From Bradyrhizobium sp. WD16 (GTDB lineage Bacteria; Pseudomonadota; Alphaproteobacteria; Rhizobiales; Xanthobacteraceae), in NCBI RefSeq assembly GCF_024181725.1, contig NZ_CP028908.1:1984001-2048000 (forward strand): a stretch of DNA of 64,000 bases, written 5' to 3'. Of this stretch, positions 17,360 to 27,577 are shown piece after piece. Each line of letters opens with the position of its first letter. Position 1 is the stretch's first letter. The notes below the pieces were generated by a model. It searched no databases and was not told the origin of the DNA. It saw only the letters and a list, made by a program, of their open reading frames with translations. A program made the translations under genes and the position numbers.

Positions 17360-17437
17360 CTAGTGCGGCTTATGTCTCGCAATTGCCTACAGGGGCTTGC
17401 CGCGAAGGGCATAGGCAATTGCGAGACGCCACACTAG
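17360..17437 (-). repeat. Palindromic repeat family A, full copy in reverse orientation (78 bp)
   Basis: It is identical to the reverse complement of 6432-6509 except for one base. Its terminal CTAG (17434-17437) overlaps the stop codon of the L,D-transpeptidase gene, which reads TAG from the element itself. Confidence 0.88.
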
Positions 17438-17952
17438 TGTGCGGTCACCACCACGGGGGCGCCGACCGAGACGCGCTCGAACAGGTCGGTGATGTCCTCA
17501 TTGTACATCCGGATGCAGCCATAGGAGACATAGCCGCCGATCGATGACCGCATGCTCCGGCTGGTGCCGTGGATGGCGTAGTGGCCGCCGCCCGACAGCG
17601 TCATTGCGGCAACCCCCATGGGATTGGCGGGCGAGCCGCCGGGAATGACGTCGGGAAGCGAGGGCTTGTCGTGCTTCACATCGGCCGGCGGGGACCAGGC
17701 CGGATAACGATATTTGCCGTCGATCCGGGCGGTGCCGGCCCACTGCTTGCCGGCCTTGCCGACGCCGACCGGATAGCGCATCGCGCGGCCCTCGCCGAGC
17801 ACCAGATAGAGTTTGCGCTGATCGGTCCGTATCACAATGGTGCCGGGCTCATAGCTTTGGGAAAAGGCGACCAGATCGGAGTGCGCCTGCGCCGGGCTGA
17901 AGGCCATCAGGGTGCCGGCCGCCGCCAGCATCGCGAGGACTTTCGCGGACAT
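17434..17952 (-). CDS. L,D-transpeptidase (YkuD domain), exported
   Basis: A 172-aa protein with an N-terminal signal peptide (MSAKVLAMLAAAGTLMAF, cleavage after AQA at about residue 23). The YkuD domain begins IVIRTDQRKLYLVLGEG at about 40. The catalytic motif is HGTSRSMRSSIGGYVSYGCIRMYN, with the conserved HGT, the active Cys in SYGCIRM and Arg; the usual SHGC is SYGC here. These enzymes form 3-3 crosslinks in peptidoglycan or attach lipoproteins to it in the periplasm. The stop codon is supplied by the end of a palindromic repeat, so the last residues may have been set by that insertion. Confidence 0.9.
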   Translation of the reverse strand: MSAKVLAMLAAAGTLMAFSPAQAHSDLVAFSQSYEPGTIVIRTDQRKLYLVLGEGRAMRYPVGVGKAGKQWAGTARIDGKYRYPAWSPPADVKHDKPSLPDVIPGGSPANPMGVAAMTLSGGGHYAIHGTSRSMRSSIGGYVSYGCIRMYNEDITDLFERVSVGAPVVVTAH

Positions 17953-18215
17953 TGTCGTCTCCAGTTTCCGTCATCCGGGCGTTCGGCCTGCCGGCCGCCG
18001 CGGCCATCAATGATTCGCAATCATCGGCGGTATCGGTAACCAAAGCCCCCCTGCCGTAACGGCCAGAAATAAAATTCGCGTGGCAAAGTAAATGACGTGA
18101 AAACAACACCTGCCGGCAAAGCGCCGGGCGAGGGGATTTGGCGTTGATCTGACGCGCGTCCGACGAATTCGCTGCAATGCTGTACGAGCGTCAGATCCTC
18201 CGCACTTTGATTTTG

Positions 18216-18290
18216 CTAGTGTCCCGATGTCTCCGAATGACCGTGCGAGGGTGAGGCAAACGAAGCGGTAATTCGGAGACAGGACACTAG
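18216..18290 (+). repeat. Palindromic repeat family B, full copy (75 bp)
   Basis: CTAG-bounded 75-bp copy in the same orientation as 6523-6597, with the same central segment (CGTGCGAGGGTGAGGCAAA) and the same three-base asymmetry in the left arm. It is also preceded by the TTTGATTTTG spacer seen in the A-B composites, but without a family A partner. Confidence 0.85.
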
Positions 18291-18304
18291 GTTTTTGTTT
18301 TGGT

Positions 18305-18350
18305 GCGTTTTCTTCGCGCGAACCGGTATCCACTTCGCGGGAAAACGTTC
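18305..18350. repeat. Inverted repeat with GCGTTTTC / GAAAACGT ends
   Basis: The arms GCGTTTTC (18305-18312) and GAAAACGT (18341-18348) flank a core containing GCGAACCGGTATCCACTTCGC. I recognise this as a widespread Rhizobiales intergenic palindromic repeat. It lies just downstream of acs (minus strand) and might influence the 3' end of its mRNA. Confidence 0.65.
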
Positions 18351-18398
18351 TGGCACACCAAAACGCCGAGGTGGTTCTCGGGCCGGCGGGCGCGCCCT

Positions 18399-20342
<1,944 letters not shown>

Positions 20343-20579
20343 GCGTCCTCCCGTCACCTGTTCGCCGCCATCGAGGGCAGTGCGAGTTTCATTGATTATG
20401 CGCTGCCGTGTACGGCGATCTCAAGTCGAAAGGAATAGGACTTTTGTCGGCGCCGCCGCGGCGCCTTCCGCCCGATCCTGCCAGGCCGGAACAAAGGGGG
20501 AAGCCCTGGCATTCCTGATCCGACCCGTCCGTCCGCTCCAGTTTTTCAACGATCGCGGCATTGGGCGGAGAGCTGCGTC

Positions 20580-20831
20580 ATGGATCTGCACGGGCCGTCG
20601 TCACCGTCTCCTGCGTCCTCGCGCAGGTGCTCCCGGCAGGCGGCGGGAGATCGCGGCAATGGCAGTACGCCGGCGCCGCCGGGCGGTCCGTCGGTCGATC
20701 GCCTCGCCCGCAAGCTGGGACTGAAAATCGGCGATCCGGCGGCGCTCACCGTGCTCCGCGTGAACTTGTTGACCTCCATCGCAAGACGCGAGCAGTTGCT
20801 GGCGAAGGTAGTGGCCGCTGCGGTGGGATGA
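20580..20831 (+). CDS. Hypothetical 83-aa protein
   Basis: A small frame starting ATG at 20580 with GGAGAG 8 nt upstream. The first half is Ser/Pro/Arg-rich and unstructured. The second half (SVDRLARKLGLKIGDPAALTVLRVNLLTSIARREQLLAKVVAAAV) could form amphipathic helices. I recognise no family. It stands alone between acs and a methyltransferase gene, in a spacer that otherwise shows only a decayed repeat. It could be a chance frame in GC-rich DNA; the ribosome-binding site is the only positive sign. Confidence 0.3.
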   Translation: MDLHGPSSPSPASSRRCSRQAAGDRGNGSTPAPPGGPSVDRLARKLGLKIGDPAALTVLRVNLLTSIARREQLLAKVVAAAVG

Positions 20832-20841
20832 GGCGCAGCTC

Positions 20842-20910
20842 CCTTATGTCTGCGAATGACCGTTCGGGCGTGCGGCAGATGGAGCCGTTATTCGGAGACG
20901 AGGACATCAG
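20842..20910 (+). repeat. Palindromic repeat family B, degenerate copy
   Basis: ATGTCTGCGAATGACCGT ... CCGTTATTCGGAGACGAGGACA preserves both arms of family B with several substitutions and lacks intact CTAG ends. The pairing of the arms is largely kept. Confidence 0.65.
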
Positions 20911-20925
20911 TGGATCGCCGCAGAC

Positions 20926-21606
20926 CTAATCTCCCACCGCCTCCACACCACGCAGCCCCCACACCACCGTGTGCTTGATCTCGGAGTCCTCGAGCTCTCG
21001 CGTCACCGGAACGCGATAGTGGGCGAACTCCGTTAGCCGCGCCTTGGGCAGATAGCTGCGACCGGGATCACCGATCAGCACGAGGGCGCCGGCTGCCTGC
21101 ATCCGCTCCAGAAAGGCCAGCGCCCGCGCGGCGGTTCCGTGCTCGTAGAAGATGTCGCCGGCCAGCACAGTTTGCGCCATCGGCGCTTCGTCGCCGGCAA
21201 GCAGATCCGCGGCGGTGGTCGCGACCGCCACGTTGTTGGCGGCGGCGTTGAGCGCGATGGCGGCGCCGGCGAAGGCGTCGACGTCGGCGGCGAGCACGCG
21301 CCTTGCGCCGGCTTTCATCGCGGCGATTGCGACGAGGCCCGAACCCGAGGCGAGATCGATGACATTCCTGCCGGCGACACAGTCCGGATGATCGAGCACA
21401 TAGCGTGCGAGCGCCTGGCCGCCGGCCCAGGCGAAGGCCCAGAACGGCGGCGGCAGTCCGGCCTGGCCGAGTTCTTCTTCGGTCTTCGACCATAGCGGCA
21501 CCGCCTCGTCGGCGACATGCAGCGAAATTTCCGGCACAAGCGGAACCGGGCGCAGCCGCGTATTGGCGATGATGAACGAGGTCGGATCCGTGATCAGGTT
21601 GTTCAC
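20926..21606 (-). CDS. Class I SAM-dependent methyltransferase, ETF-beta lysine methyltransferase (METTL20)-like
   Basis: A 226-aa Rossmann methyltransferase. The SAM-binding motif I is IDLASGSGLVAIAAMKAGA at about 79-97. The region PPPFWAFAWAGGQALARYVLDHP just before it is the pattern of the METTL20/ETFB-KMT group, for which an alphaproteobacterial enzyme has been reported to methylate lysines of ETF beta. A post-I acidic residue (LAADVDAFAG) and DIFYEH motif IV are present. The start is GTG at 21606, fixed by a 4-bp GTGA overlap with the EVE-domain gene. The frame remains open far upstream, but that part is a shadow of gpsA. ETF genes are not in this window, so the substrate is inferred from family. 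Confidence 0.8.
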   Translation of the reverse strand: MNNLITDPTSFIIANTRLRPVPLVPEISLHVADEAVPLWSKTEEELGQAGLPPPFWAFAWAGGQALARYVLDHPDCVAGRNVIDLASGSGLVAIAAMKAGARRVLAADVDAFAGAAIALNAAANNVAVATTAADLLAGDEAPMAQTVLAGDIFYEHGTAARALAFLERMQAAGALVLIGDPGRSYLPKARLTEFAHYRVPVTRELEDSEIKHTVVWGLRGVEAVGD

Positions 21607-22016
21607 AAGCCGCCGAGCTTGCAGACGTGTTTCCACTGGCTGGCAGTGACCGATTGCACCGATAGGCGCGACAGCTTGACGAGCTCCATGTCGGCAAGCG
21701 CCTTGTCGGCTTTGATCGCCGTCAGCGGAACAGGCTTCGGCAGCTTGCTGTCCGCCTTGATGTCGACGCAGACGAATTTGCCGCTCTCGTCGGTCGGATC
21801 GGCGTAATGCTCGCGGATGATCTCGACGATGCCGACGATCTCCTTGCCCTCGTTGGAATGATAGTAGAACGCCTTGTCGCCCTTCTTCATCTTCATCAGG
21901 TTGAGCTTGGCCGTGTGGTTGCGCACGCCGGTCCAGGCTTCGCCCTTGGCGCCTTTGGCCGCCTGCTGGTCCCAGGACCATACGCTCGGCTCCGATTTCA
22001 CCAGCCAATAGGCCAT
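21603..22016 (-). CDS. EVE domain-containing protein
   Basis: A 137-aa single-domain protein of the EVE/PUA-like fold (thymocyte nuclear protein 1 relatives). It starts MAYWLVKSEPSVWSWDQQ, contains WTGVRNHTAKLNLMKMKKGDKAFYYHSNEGKEIVGIVEI, and ends with LSVQSVTASQWKHVCKLGG, all typical of the family. EVE domains are thought to bind modified nucleic acid bases; a housekeeping role is likely for this widespread alphaproteobacterial version. It is translationally coupled (GTGA overlap) to the methyltransferase and starts 9 bp after gpsA ends. Confidence 0.9.
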   Translation of the reverse strand: MAYWLVKSEPSVWSWDQQAAKGAKGEAWTGVRNHTAKLNLMKMKKGDKAFYYHSNEGKEIVGIVEIIREHYADPTDESGKFVCVDIKADSKLPKPVPLTAIKADKALADMELVKLSRLSVQSVTASQWKHVCKLGGL

Positions 22017-22025
22017 TTCTCACTC

Positions 22026-23024
22026 CTATCCTTCCGCCTTGAACGGCCGCGCCAGCAGGGTCTGGATGGCGCCATCGACGTCGATGCGGCCCTCGAGAAT
22101 CGCCGCCACTGCGGCGGTGATCGGCATGTCGATGCCGCGCGCGCGGGCGATGTCGAGCAGTACCTGCGCGGTGAAGGCACCCTCGGCGAGCTTGCCGTGC
22201 GACGCGGTGGCGGCGCTCTCGCCCTGGCCCAGCGCCACGCCGAAGGAGAAATTGCGCGACTGCGGGCTCGAGCAGGTCAGGATCAGATCGCCGAGCCCCG
22301 ACAGGCCCGACAGCGTTTCGATCTGGGCGCCGCAGGCGCGGCCGAAGCGCAGCAGTTCGGCGAAACCGCGGGTCGTCAGCGCCGCCAGCGCCGAGGCGCC
22401 GAGACTGCGGCCGGCAACGATGCCGGCGGCGATCGCCAGCACATTCTTGGCGGCGCCGCCGATCTCGACGCCGCGCACATCGGTGGTGTGATAGGGCCGG
22501 AAGGTCGGCGAGCCCAACGCCTGGCACAGCGCCGCCGCCACCTCCTCGCGCGCCGCGGCGAGCGTCACCGCGGTCGGCAGGCCGCGGGCGACGTCGTCGG
22601 CGAAGCTCGGCCCCGACAGGATCGCCGGGATGGTCCGCGGTGCCTCCTCGGCGATCACCTCCGTCATGAAGCGATGGCTGCCGCGTTCGATCCCCTTGGC
22701 GCAGGCGACCACCACGGTGCCGTCGCCGAGGACGTCGGCGAGCGGCTGCAGCGCGGTGCGCAAGGCTTGTGCCGGCACAGCCAGCAGCACGACCCCGGCG
22801 CCGGCTGCGTCGCTGGCGTCGGCGCTGATGCGGATCGCGGCATCGAGCGTGACGCCGGGCAGGCGTGGTGACTGGCGGCTCGCCGCGATGTGGCGCGCGT
22901 CGCGGGCGAGCAGCATAACGGCGCGGCCGGCGCGCGCGGTGGCATTGGCGAGCGCCGTGCCCCAGGCGCCGGCGCCGACCACAGCTACGGAGGCGAACGA
23001 GGAAGCGGATGGAGGCACCGTCAT
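22026..23024 (-). CDS. gpsA: Glycerol-3-phosphate dehydrogenase [NAD(P)+]
   Basis: A 332-aa cytosolic dehydrogenase making sn-glycerol-3-phosphate for phospholipids. The N-terminal Rossmann motif is [21 protein letters not shown] at about 13-33. The catalytic region contains [31 protein letters not shown] with the active lysine in the first part, followed by [21 protein letters not shown]. Length is normal. It lies 1 bp after tsaD on the same strand, followed by the EVE-domain gene, so tsaD-gpsA-EVE-methyltransferase look like one transcript. Confidence 0.95.
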   Translation of the reverse strand: MTVPPSASSFASVAVVGAGAWGTALANATARAGRAVMLLARDARHIAASRQSPRLPGVTLDAAIRISADASDAAGAGVVLLAVPAQALRTALQPLADVLGDGTVVVACAKGIERGSHRFMTEVIAEEAPRTIPAILSGPSFADDVARGLPTAVTLAAAREEVAAALCQALGSPTFRPYHTTDVRGVEIGGAAKNVLAIAAGIVAGRSLGASALAALTTRGFAELLRFGRACGAQIETLSGLSGLGDLILTCSSPQSRNFSFGVALGQGESAATASHGKLAEGAFTAQVLLDIARARGIDMPITAAVAAILEGRIDVDGAIQTLLARPFKAEG

Positions 23025-23025
23025 T

Positions 23026-24117
23026 TCAGTGCTGGGCCTTGGTATTGGCGAATTGCGCCGGCACCACCGCGTCGGCGTCGAGCCGCCAGCGGGCCCGCGG
23101 TGCCGAATCGAGGCCGTCGACGAGGCCGAGCGCCAGCCGCTCCGCGCCGGTCCATGCGATCATCGCGCCGTTGTCGGTGCATAGCGCCGGCGGCGGCACG
23201 ATCAGCGGCGTGCCCGCGCGCGATGCCACCCCTTGCAGGGCGGCGCGGATCGCCTGATTGGCGGCGACCCCGCCCGCCGCGACCAGCGCCCGCGGCTTCC
23301 CGAAGCGCTCGGCGAACAGCGTGAGCCCGACATCGAGCCGGTCGGCGATCGATTCGGTCACCGCCGCCTGGAAGCTGGCGCAGAGATCGAGGGTGTCCTG
23401 GGCGCCGAGCGGCGCGAGGCGGTCGGCCTCGTTGCGAACCGCCGTCTTCAGTCCGGACAGCGAGAAGTTGGCATCCTTGCGGCCCATCATCGGCCGCGGC
23501 AGCGCAAAGCGGGTCGGGTCCCCCGACGCCGCCAGGCTCTCGACCTGCGGCCCGCCAGGATAGGGCAGGCCGAGCATCTTCGCCACCTTGTCGAAAGCCT
23601 CGCCGACCGCATCGTCGACCGTGGTGCCGAGCCGGACATAATTGCCGACACCGAGCACGGCGACGATCTGGGTGTGACCGCCCGAGGCGAGGAACAGGCA
23701 ATAGGGGAAGTCGAGCGGGCCGAGCAGCCGCGGTGTCAGCGCATGGGCCTCGAGATGGTTGACCGCGATCAGCGGCGTGTCATGGACCAGCGCGATCGCC
23801 TTGGCGGTGGTCAGGCCGACGATGACCCCGCCGATCAGCCCCGGGCCGGCGGCGGCGGCGATGCCGTCGAGCTTGTCAAAGCTCATGGCGGCATCCTTCA
23901 TCGCGGTCGCGATGATGCCGTCGAGCAGTTCGACATGGGCGCGGGCGGCGATTTCCGGCACCACGCCGCCATAGGGGGCGTGCTCGGCGATCTGGGAGCG
24001 CACCACATTGGACAGGATCCTGCCGGTTCCGTCCGGCGCACGTTCCACCACTGCGGCGGCGGTCTCGTCGCAGGTGGTCTCGATTCCCAGCACCGTCAGC
24101 GTGGTCGCCGTCGTCAA
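23026..24117 (-). CDS. tsaD: tRNA N6-threonylcarbamoyltransferase (t6A synthesis)
   Basis: A 363-aa ASKHA-fold enzyme that transfers threonylcarbamoyl onto A37 of ANN-reading tRNAs. It begins [19 protein letters not shown] and has the metal-binding NHLEAH motif, [15 protein letters not shown], and a phosphate loop [13 protein letters not shown]. The C-terminal metal ligand region is [12 protein letters not shown]. There is no ATG near the family's N-terminus. TTG at 24117, with AAGG about 10 nt upstream, gives the expected start; the frame open to 24315 encodes a Pro/Arg-rich leader unlike the family. It is divergent from hemC across a 270-bp spacer. Confidence 0.93.
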   Translation of the reverse strand: MTTATTLTVLGIETTCDETAAAVVERAPDGTGRILSNVVRSQIAEHAPYGGVVPEIAARAHVELLDGIIATAMKDAAMSFDKLDGIAAAAGPGLIGGVIVGLTTAKAIALVHDTPLIAVNHLEAHALTPRLLGPLDFPYCLFLASGGHTQIVAVLGVGNYVRLGTTVDDAVGEAFDKVAKMLGLPYPGGPQVESLAASGDPTRFALPRPMMGRKDANFSLSGLKTAVRNEADRLAPLGAQDTLDLCASFQAAVTESIADRLDVGLTLFAERFGKPRALVAAGGVAANQAIRAALQGVASRAGTPLIVPPPALCTDNGAMIAWTGAERLALGLVDGLDSAPRARWRLDADAVVPAQFANTKAQH

Positions 24118-24389
24118 TTTCAGCCCTTGTTCCAACTTTGCCCGTCTCGGCTCTTGCCTTTGCGTCCGATCCGGCGTTCCCCTTCGCCGGGCCGCGGCGT
24201 TCCCAGCTGGGTCCGACGGTCGGGCGGGGGCCCGGTCGGGACCGGGTTGCCTCAAAACACCGTGTTTGATCAAAACGATAGAAGGTCCCCGGCAATTCTG
24301 CCAGAACCGGCGCAAGGCCAGCGCTGTATCATGACCGCGGCCTCGGCGACAGTAGGGAACACAACAGTGCAGCTGATGAGGGAGAGGTC

Positions 24390-25337
24390 GTGAGCGCAGC
24401 CGGCCAGGACACCGTGGTCACGATCGGAACGCGCGGCAGCCCGCTGGCGCTCGCCCAGGCGCACGAGGTGCGCGGCCGGCTGGCGCGCGCGCATGGGCTC
24501 GACGAGGACCGCATCGCCATTCGCATCATCCGCACCTCCGGCGACGCGATTCAGGACCGGCCCCTGCTCGAGGCGGGCGGCAAGGGACTGTTCACCAAGG
24601 AAATCGAAGAAGCGCTGCTTGCCGGCACCATCGATCTCGCGGTCCATTCCTCCAAGGACGTGCCGACCTTCCTGCCCGATGCATTGTGGCTGTCCGTCTT
24701 CCTGACGCGCGAGGACCCCCGCGACGTCTTCATCAGCCCGAAGGCCGCCTCGCTGCAGGACCTGCCCGCCGGCAGCATCGTCGGTACCGCTTCGCTGCGC
24801 CGTCAGGCCATGGTGCTGAGGCTGCGTCCGGACCTCAAGGTTGCGTCCATCCGGGGCAATGTCGAGACGCGGCTGCGCAAGCTCGCTGCCGGCGAGGCTG
24901 ATGCCACGCTGCTGGCGCTCGCCGGGCTCAACCGTCTCGGCATGGCCGACAAGGCGACGTGCATCCTGTCGGTCGACGAATTCCTCCCCGCCGTCGGCCA
25001 GGGCGCCATCGCGATCGAATCGCGCCGCGATGACGATCGCACCAATGCCCTGGTGGCGGCGATCGGCGATGCCGACGCCGAAACTGCGCTCGCCGCCGAG
25101 CGCAGTTTCCTTGCGCTGCTCGATGGCTCCTGCCGCACCCCGATCGGCGGCCATTGCCAGGTGAGGGGCGATCGCATCGCGTTTCGCGGGCTGATTATCT
25201 CCCCCGATGGTCGCGAATCTTACGAGACCGCGCGCGAAGGTGCGCGCGGCGATGCGGTCCAGCTCGGCGCCGATGCCGCGCGCGAACTGCGCGACCGCGC
25301 CGGGGAAAAATTTTTCACCTTGTTCGGCGGGGCTTGA
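24390..25337 (+). CDS. hemC: Porphobilinogen deaminase (hydroxymethylbilane synthase)
   Basis: A 315-aa cytosolic enzyme that polymerises four porphobilinogens. It starts at GTG 24390 with GGGAGAGG upstream. Motifs: [16 protein letters not shown] at about 12-27, the active-site Asp region [21 protein letters not shown], and [12 protein letters not shown] containing the cysteine that holds the dipyrromethane cofactor. It is the first gene of a hemC-hemD-Mic60-like-hemY cluster and ends 2 bp before hemD. Confidence 0.95.
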   Translation: MSAAGQDTVVTIGTRGSPLALAQAHEVRGRLARAHGLDEDRIAIRIIRTSGDAIQDRPLLEAGGKGLFTKEIEEALLAGTIDLAVHSSKDVPTFLPDALWLSVFLTREDPRDVFISPKAASLQDLPAGSIVGTASLRRQAMVLRLRPDLKVASIRGNVETRLRKLAAGEADATLLALAGLNRLGMADKATCILSVDEFLPAVGQGAIAIESRRDDDRTNALVAAIGDADAETALAAERSFLALLDGSCRTPIGGHCQVRGDRIAFRGLIISPDGRESYETAREGARGDAVQLGADAARELRDRAGEKFFTLFGGA

Positions 25338-25339
25338 CC

Positions 25340-26089
25340 ATGGCTGTCCTTGTCACGCGGCCGGCCCCTGACCACGAGGCGACTGCGGCGGCCCTGCGCG
25401 ACAAAGGCATCGATGCCGTCCTGGCGCCGTTGATGCGCTGCGAGACAGTGGCGTTTGCCGATGACGGCGCCGACTATGCCGGCGTCATCGTCACCAGCGC
25501 CAATGCGCTACGCGCCATCGAGGATCATCCGATCAGGCAGCGGCTGCTCGCGCTGCCGCTGTTCACGGTCGGCGAGCATTCCGCCGCGGCGGCGAAGGCT
25601 GCCGGCTTTGACAAAGTGGTGATCGCGAAATCGAAGTCGGCGCGCAATGCGGCGGCGCTCGCCGAACTCGTGGCGCGCCATTCCAAGGGCGCGCCGCCGC
25701 CATTCCCGCTGCTCTATCTCGCCGGCGCCGAGGTTACCCGCGACATCGGCGCCGATCTCGCGGCGCGCGGCTTCTCGGTCGTAACCCGCACGGTCTACCG
25801 CATGGCACCGCTCGCGCATCTGCCGAAGCTGGCACTCGATGCGTTTGCCGCAGGACGCATCGCGGCGGTGATGCATTATTCTCGGCGCAGCGCCCGGGCG
25901 TTTCTCACGGCTGCGCGCATCGAAGGGGTCGAGATCTCGGCCTTGGCGCTGCCGCATTGTTGTCTTTCCGATGCGGTCGCCGAGGTACTGCGTGACGCCG
26001 GTGCCGCCCGGGTGGTGGTGGCGCGCAATGCCGACGAGGCGGCAATGATCGAAGCGGTGATGCGGGCGCTGCCGGCGCCGGCGTGCTAA
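25340..26089 (+). CDS. hemD: Uroporphyrinogen-III synthase
   Basis: A 249-aa enzyme that closes and inverts ring D of hydroxymethylbilane. The family is poorly conserved in sequence. Support comes from the N-terminus VLVTRPAPDHEATAAALRDKG, the motif VIVTSANALRAI, FTVGEHSAAAAKAAGF and the late VMHYSRRSARAF typical of HemD, plus its place directly behind hemC. ATG 25340 follows the hemC stop by 2 bp; the frame is open upstream, but that part is a hemC shadow. Confidence 0.9.
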   Translation: MAVLVTRPAPDHEATAAALRDKGIDAVLAPLMRCETVAFADDGADYAGVIVTSANALRAIEDHPIRQRLLALPLFTVGEHSAAAAKAAGFDKVVIAKSKSARNAAALAELVARHSKGAPPPFPLLYLAGAEVTRDIGADLAARGFSVVTRTVYRMAPLAHLPKLALDAFAAGRIAAVMHYSRRSARAFLTAARIEGVEISALALPHCCLSDAVAEVLRDAGAARVVVARNADEAAMIEAVMRALPAPAC

Positions 26090-26135
26090 AAGCTCACGCC
26101 GAAACCGAACCTTAAGCCTCCGCGACGCACCTCTC

Positions 26136-26166
26136 CGCGCATGATGATATTTCGGAAAAACCGGGT
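26136..26166. repeat. Possible half copy of the GCATGATC (family C) element
   Basis: GCGCATGATGATATTTCGGAAAAACCGGG resembles one arm of the Rhizobiales GCATGATC...CCGG element seen more completely at 7339-7385. It lies in the spacer between hemD and the Mic60-like gene. The match is partial. Confidence 0.3.
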
Positions 26167-26184
26167 CACCTGCCGAAGTGGGAT

Positions 26185-26248
26185 GCAAGTCTTGCCATTG
26201 CCTACAGGCGGCGGCAGTGGGAGTAGGCAATTGCGAGACGCCGCACTA
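26185..26248 (+). repeat. Palindromic repeat family A, degenerate copy
   Basis: CTTGCCATTGCCTAC and GTAGGCAATTGCGAGACGCCGCACTA keep both arms; the loop differs from the full copies. It splits the heme cluster between hemD and the Mic60-like gene, 76 bp before the latter's start. Confidence 0.7.
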
Positions 26249-26323
26249 CACTGCGCCTGATCGGCAAGCTTCAGCGAACGTCACGGATCATGCGCAAGCA
26301 GAACGCAACAGGAGCACGAGCGA

Positions 26324-27568
26324 ATGGCCGATGACGATACGCCGGGTGGTGGCGATGCGGCGGAGAGCGGCGCCGGAGAGCCGTCCCGTCGTCCGCGCAC
26401 GCCGCCCACCATCGAGCTGAAGCCGTCACGGGTGGAAACCTCGGCACCGGAATCGACCGCAGAGGCCGGGTTCGAGGCGGCCGGCGAAGGATCTGTCGAA
26501 ACGCCGGTCATTGGCGCTCAGGAGGTGCCCGGCCGGCGCCTGTCGCCGCTCCTGATCGCCGTTGCTGCATTGTCCGGCGCGGGGGCAGCCCTGCTGGTCG
26601 GCATTTTTGCGTGGTGGTCCGGCCTGATCGCCGGCAATTCGCTGCGTGCCTCCACCGTCGCCACCATCGAAACCATGGCTGCGCGCATTGCGCGGCTCGA
26701 GGAAGCGCCTTCGGTGCGGACCGATCCGGCCCTTGCCGAGCGCATCGAGGCACTCGAAAAGGCGGTGCTGCCGCTGCGCGACGGCGTCGCCGCGGTGCGC
26801 GGCCAGACCGAGCGTCTCGCCCAGACCGTCAACGATATCAAGGCCGCGCCCGCGGCCGCCGTGCCCTCGCCCGCTGCACCGACGCCAGACCTGTCGCCGC
26901 TCGAGTCCCGCGTCAGTCAGCTCGAGCAGTCGCTTGCCACCGTGAACGTGCAACTGACGCAGCTCAAGACGGCGCAGGACGAGACCTCGCACCGGACGGC
27001 GGAGACGCTGAAATCGGGACCCGCGGCGGATCAAGCGCTGCGACGCGCCGTCGTCGCCGCCGCCCTCGATTCGTCGGTGCGCAATGGCGAGCCCTATGTC
27101 GCCCGTCTGCGAGAGCTGAAGGCGATGAGCGGCGACGCCAATGAACTGGCGCCGCTCGAGGTCTTCGCCGCCCACAGCGTGCCCACCGCCGCGGAGTTGT
27201 GCGGCGAGCTGCTGGTGCTGCTCCGTCCGGCTACGACGGCGTCGAGCCCCGTTGCGCCGCCGCCGAGCGGCGGTCTGATCGAACGGCTGAAAGCGAGCGC
27301 TCTGCGTCTCGTCAGCATCCGGCGTAGCGACGAAGCGGCTCCCCAGTCGGACAATCCTGCGCTGGCGCGGGTCATCGCCGCTGCGCGCGCCAATGATCTC
27401 GATACGGCCCGACGCGAGATCGTCGCCTTGCCCGCAGCCGAGCGCAACCGTCTCAAGCCGTCGCTGCCGGCTTGGCTCGACAAGGTCGCTGCGCGTGAGG
27501 TCGCGCTCACCGCCGCACGCGAAGCCTCGGCGCAGGCGCTTTCCGCCCTTTCCAAATCCGCGCCGTAA
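26324..27568 (+). CDS. Mic60/mitofilin-like inner-membrane protein (COG4223 type)
   Basis: A 414-aa protein: a charged, Pro/Glu-rich cytoplasmic head (1-72), one membrane helix (about 75-100, LLIAVAALSGAGAALLVGIFAWW), a long coiled-coil region (about 115-225, with TVATIETMAARIARLEEA and LESRVSQLEQSLATVNVQLTQLK), and a C-terminal mitofilin-like helical domain (from about 240, LRRAVVAAALDSSVRNGEPYVARLRELKAM). This layout and the position between hemD and hemY match the alphaproteobacterial Mic60 described as the ancestor of mitochondrial crista-junction protein Mic60. It would shape inner-membrane invaginations. Sequence identity to mitochondrial Mic60 is low in this family, so the call leans on layout and context. 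Confidence 0.82.
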   Translation: MADDDTPGGGDAAESGAGEPSRRPRTPPTIELKPSRVETSAPESTAEAGFEAAGEGSVETPVIGAQEVPGRRLSPLLIAVAALSGAGAALLVGIFAWWSGLIAGNSLRASTVATIETMAARIARLEEAPSVRTDPALAERIEALEKAVLPLRDGVAAVRGQTERLAQTVNDIKAAPAAAVPSPAAPTPDLSPLESRVSQLEQSLATVNVQLTQLKTAQDETSHRTAETLKSGPAADQALRRAVVAAALDSSVRNGEPYVARLRELKAMSGDANELAPLEVFAAHSVPTAAELCGELLVLLRPATTASSPVAPPPSGGLIERLKASALRLVSIRRSDEAAPQSDNPALARVIAAARANDLDTARREIVALPAAERNRLKPSLPAWLDKVAAREVALTAAREASAQALSALSKSAP

Positions 27569-27577
27569 GGCTCATCC

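Larger units (their letters stand above)
17953..18398. other. Non-coding spacer holding two repeat elements
   Basis: This is the spacer between the L,D-transpeptidase gene and the 3' end of acs, 446 bp. I see no gene. It holds a family B element and a second type of inverted repeat (both listed), plus about 260 bp of plain sequence that must contain the promoter of the L,D-transpeptidase gene. Confidence 0.5.
20343..20925. other. Spacer upstream of acs
   Basis: This 583-bp spacer holds the promoter region of acs, one doubtful small ORF (20580-20831) and a decayed family B repeat (20842-20910). I see no RNA gene or recognised operator. Confidence 0.4.
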
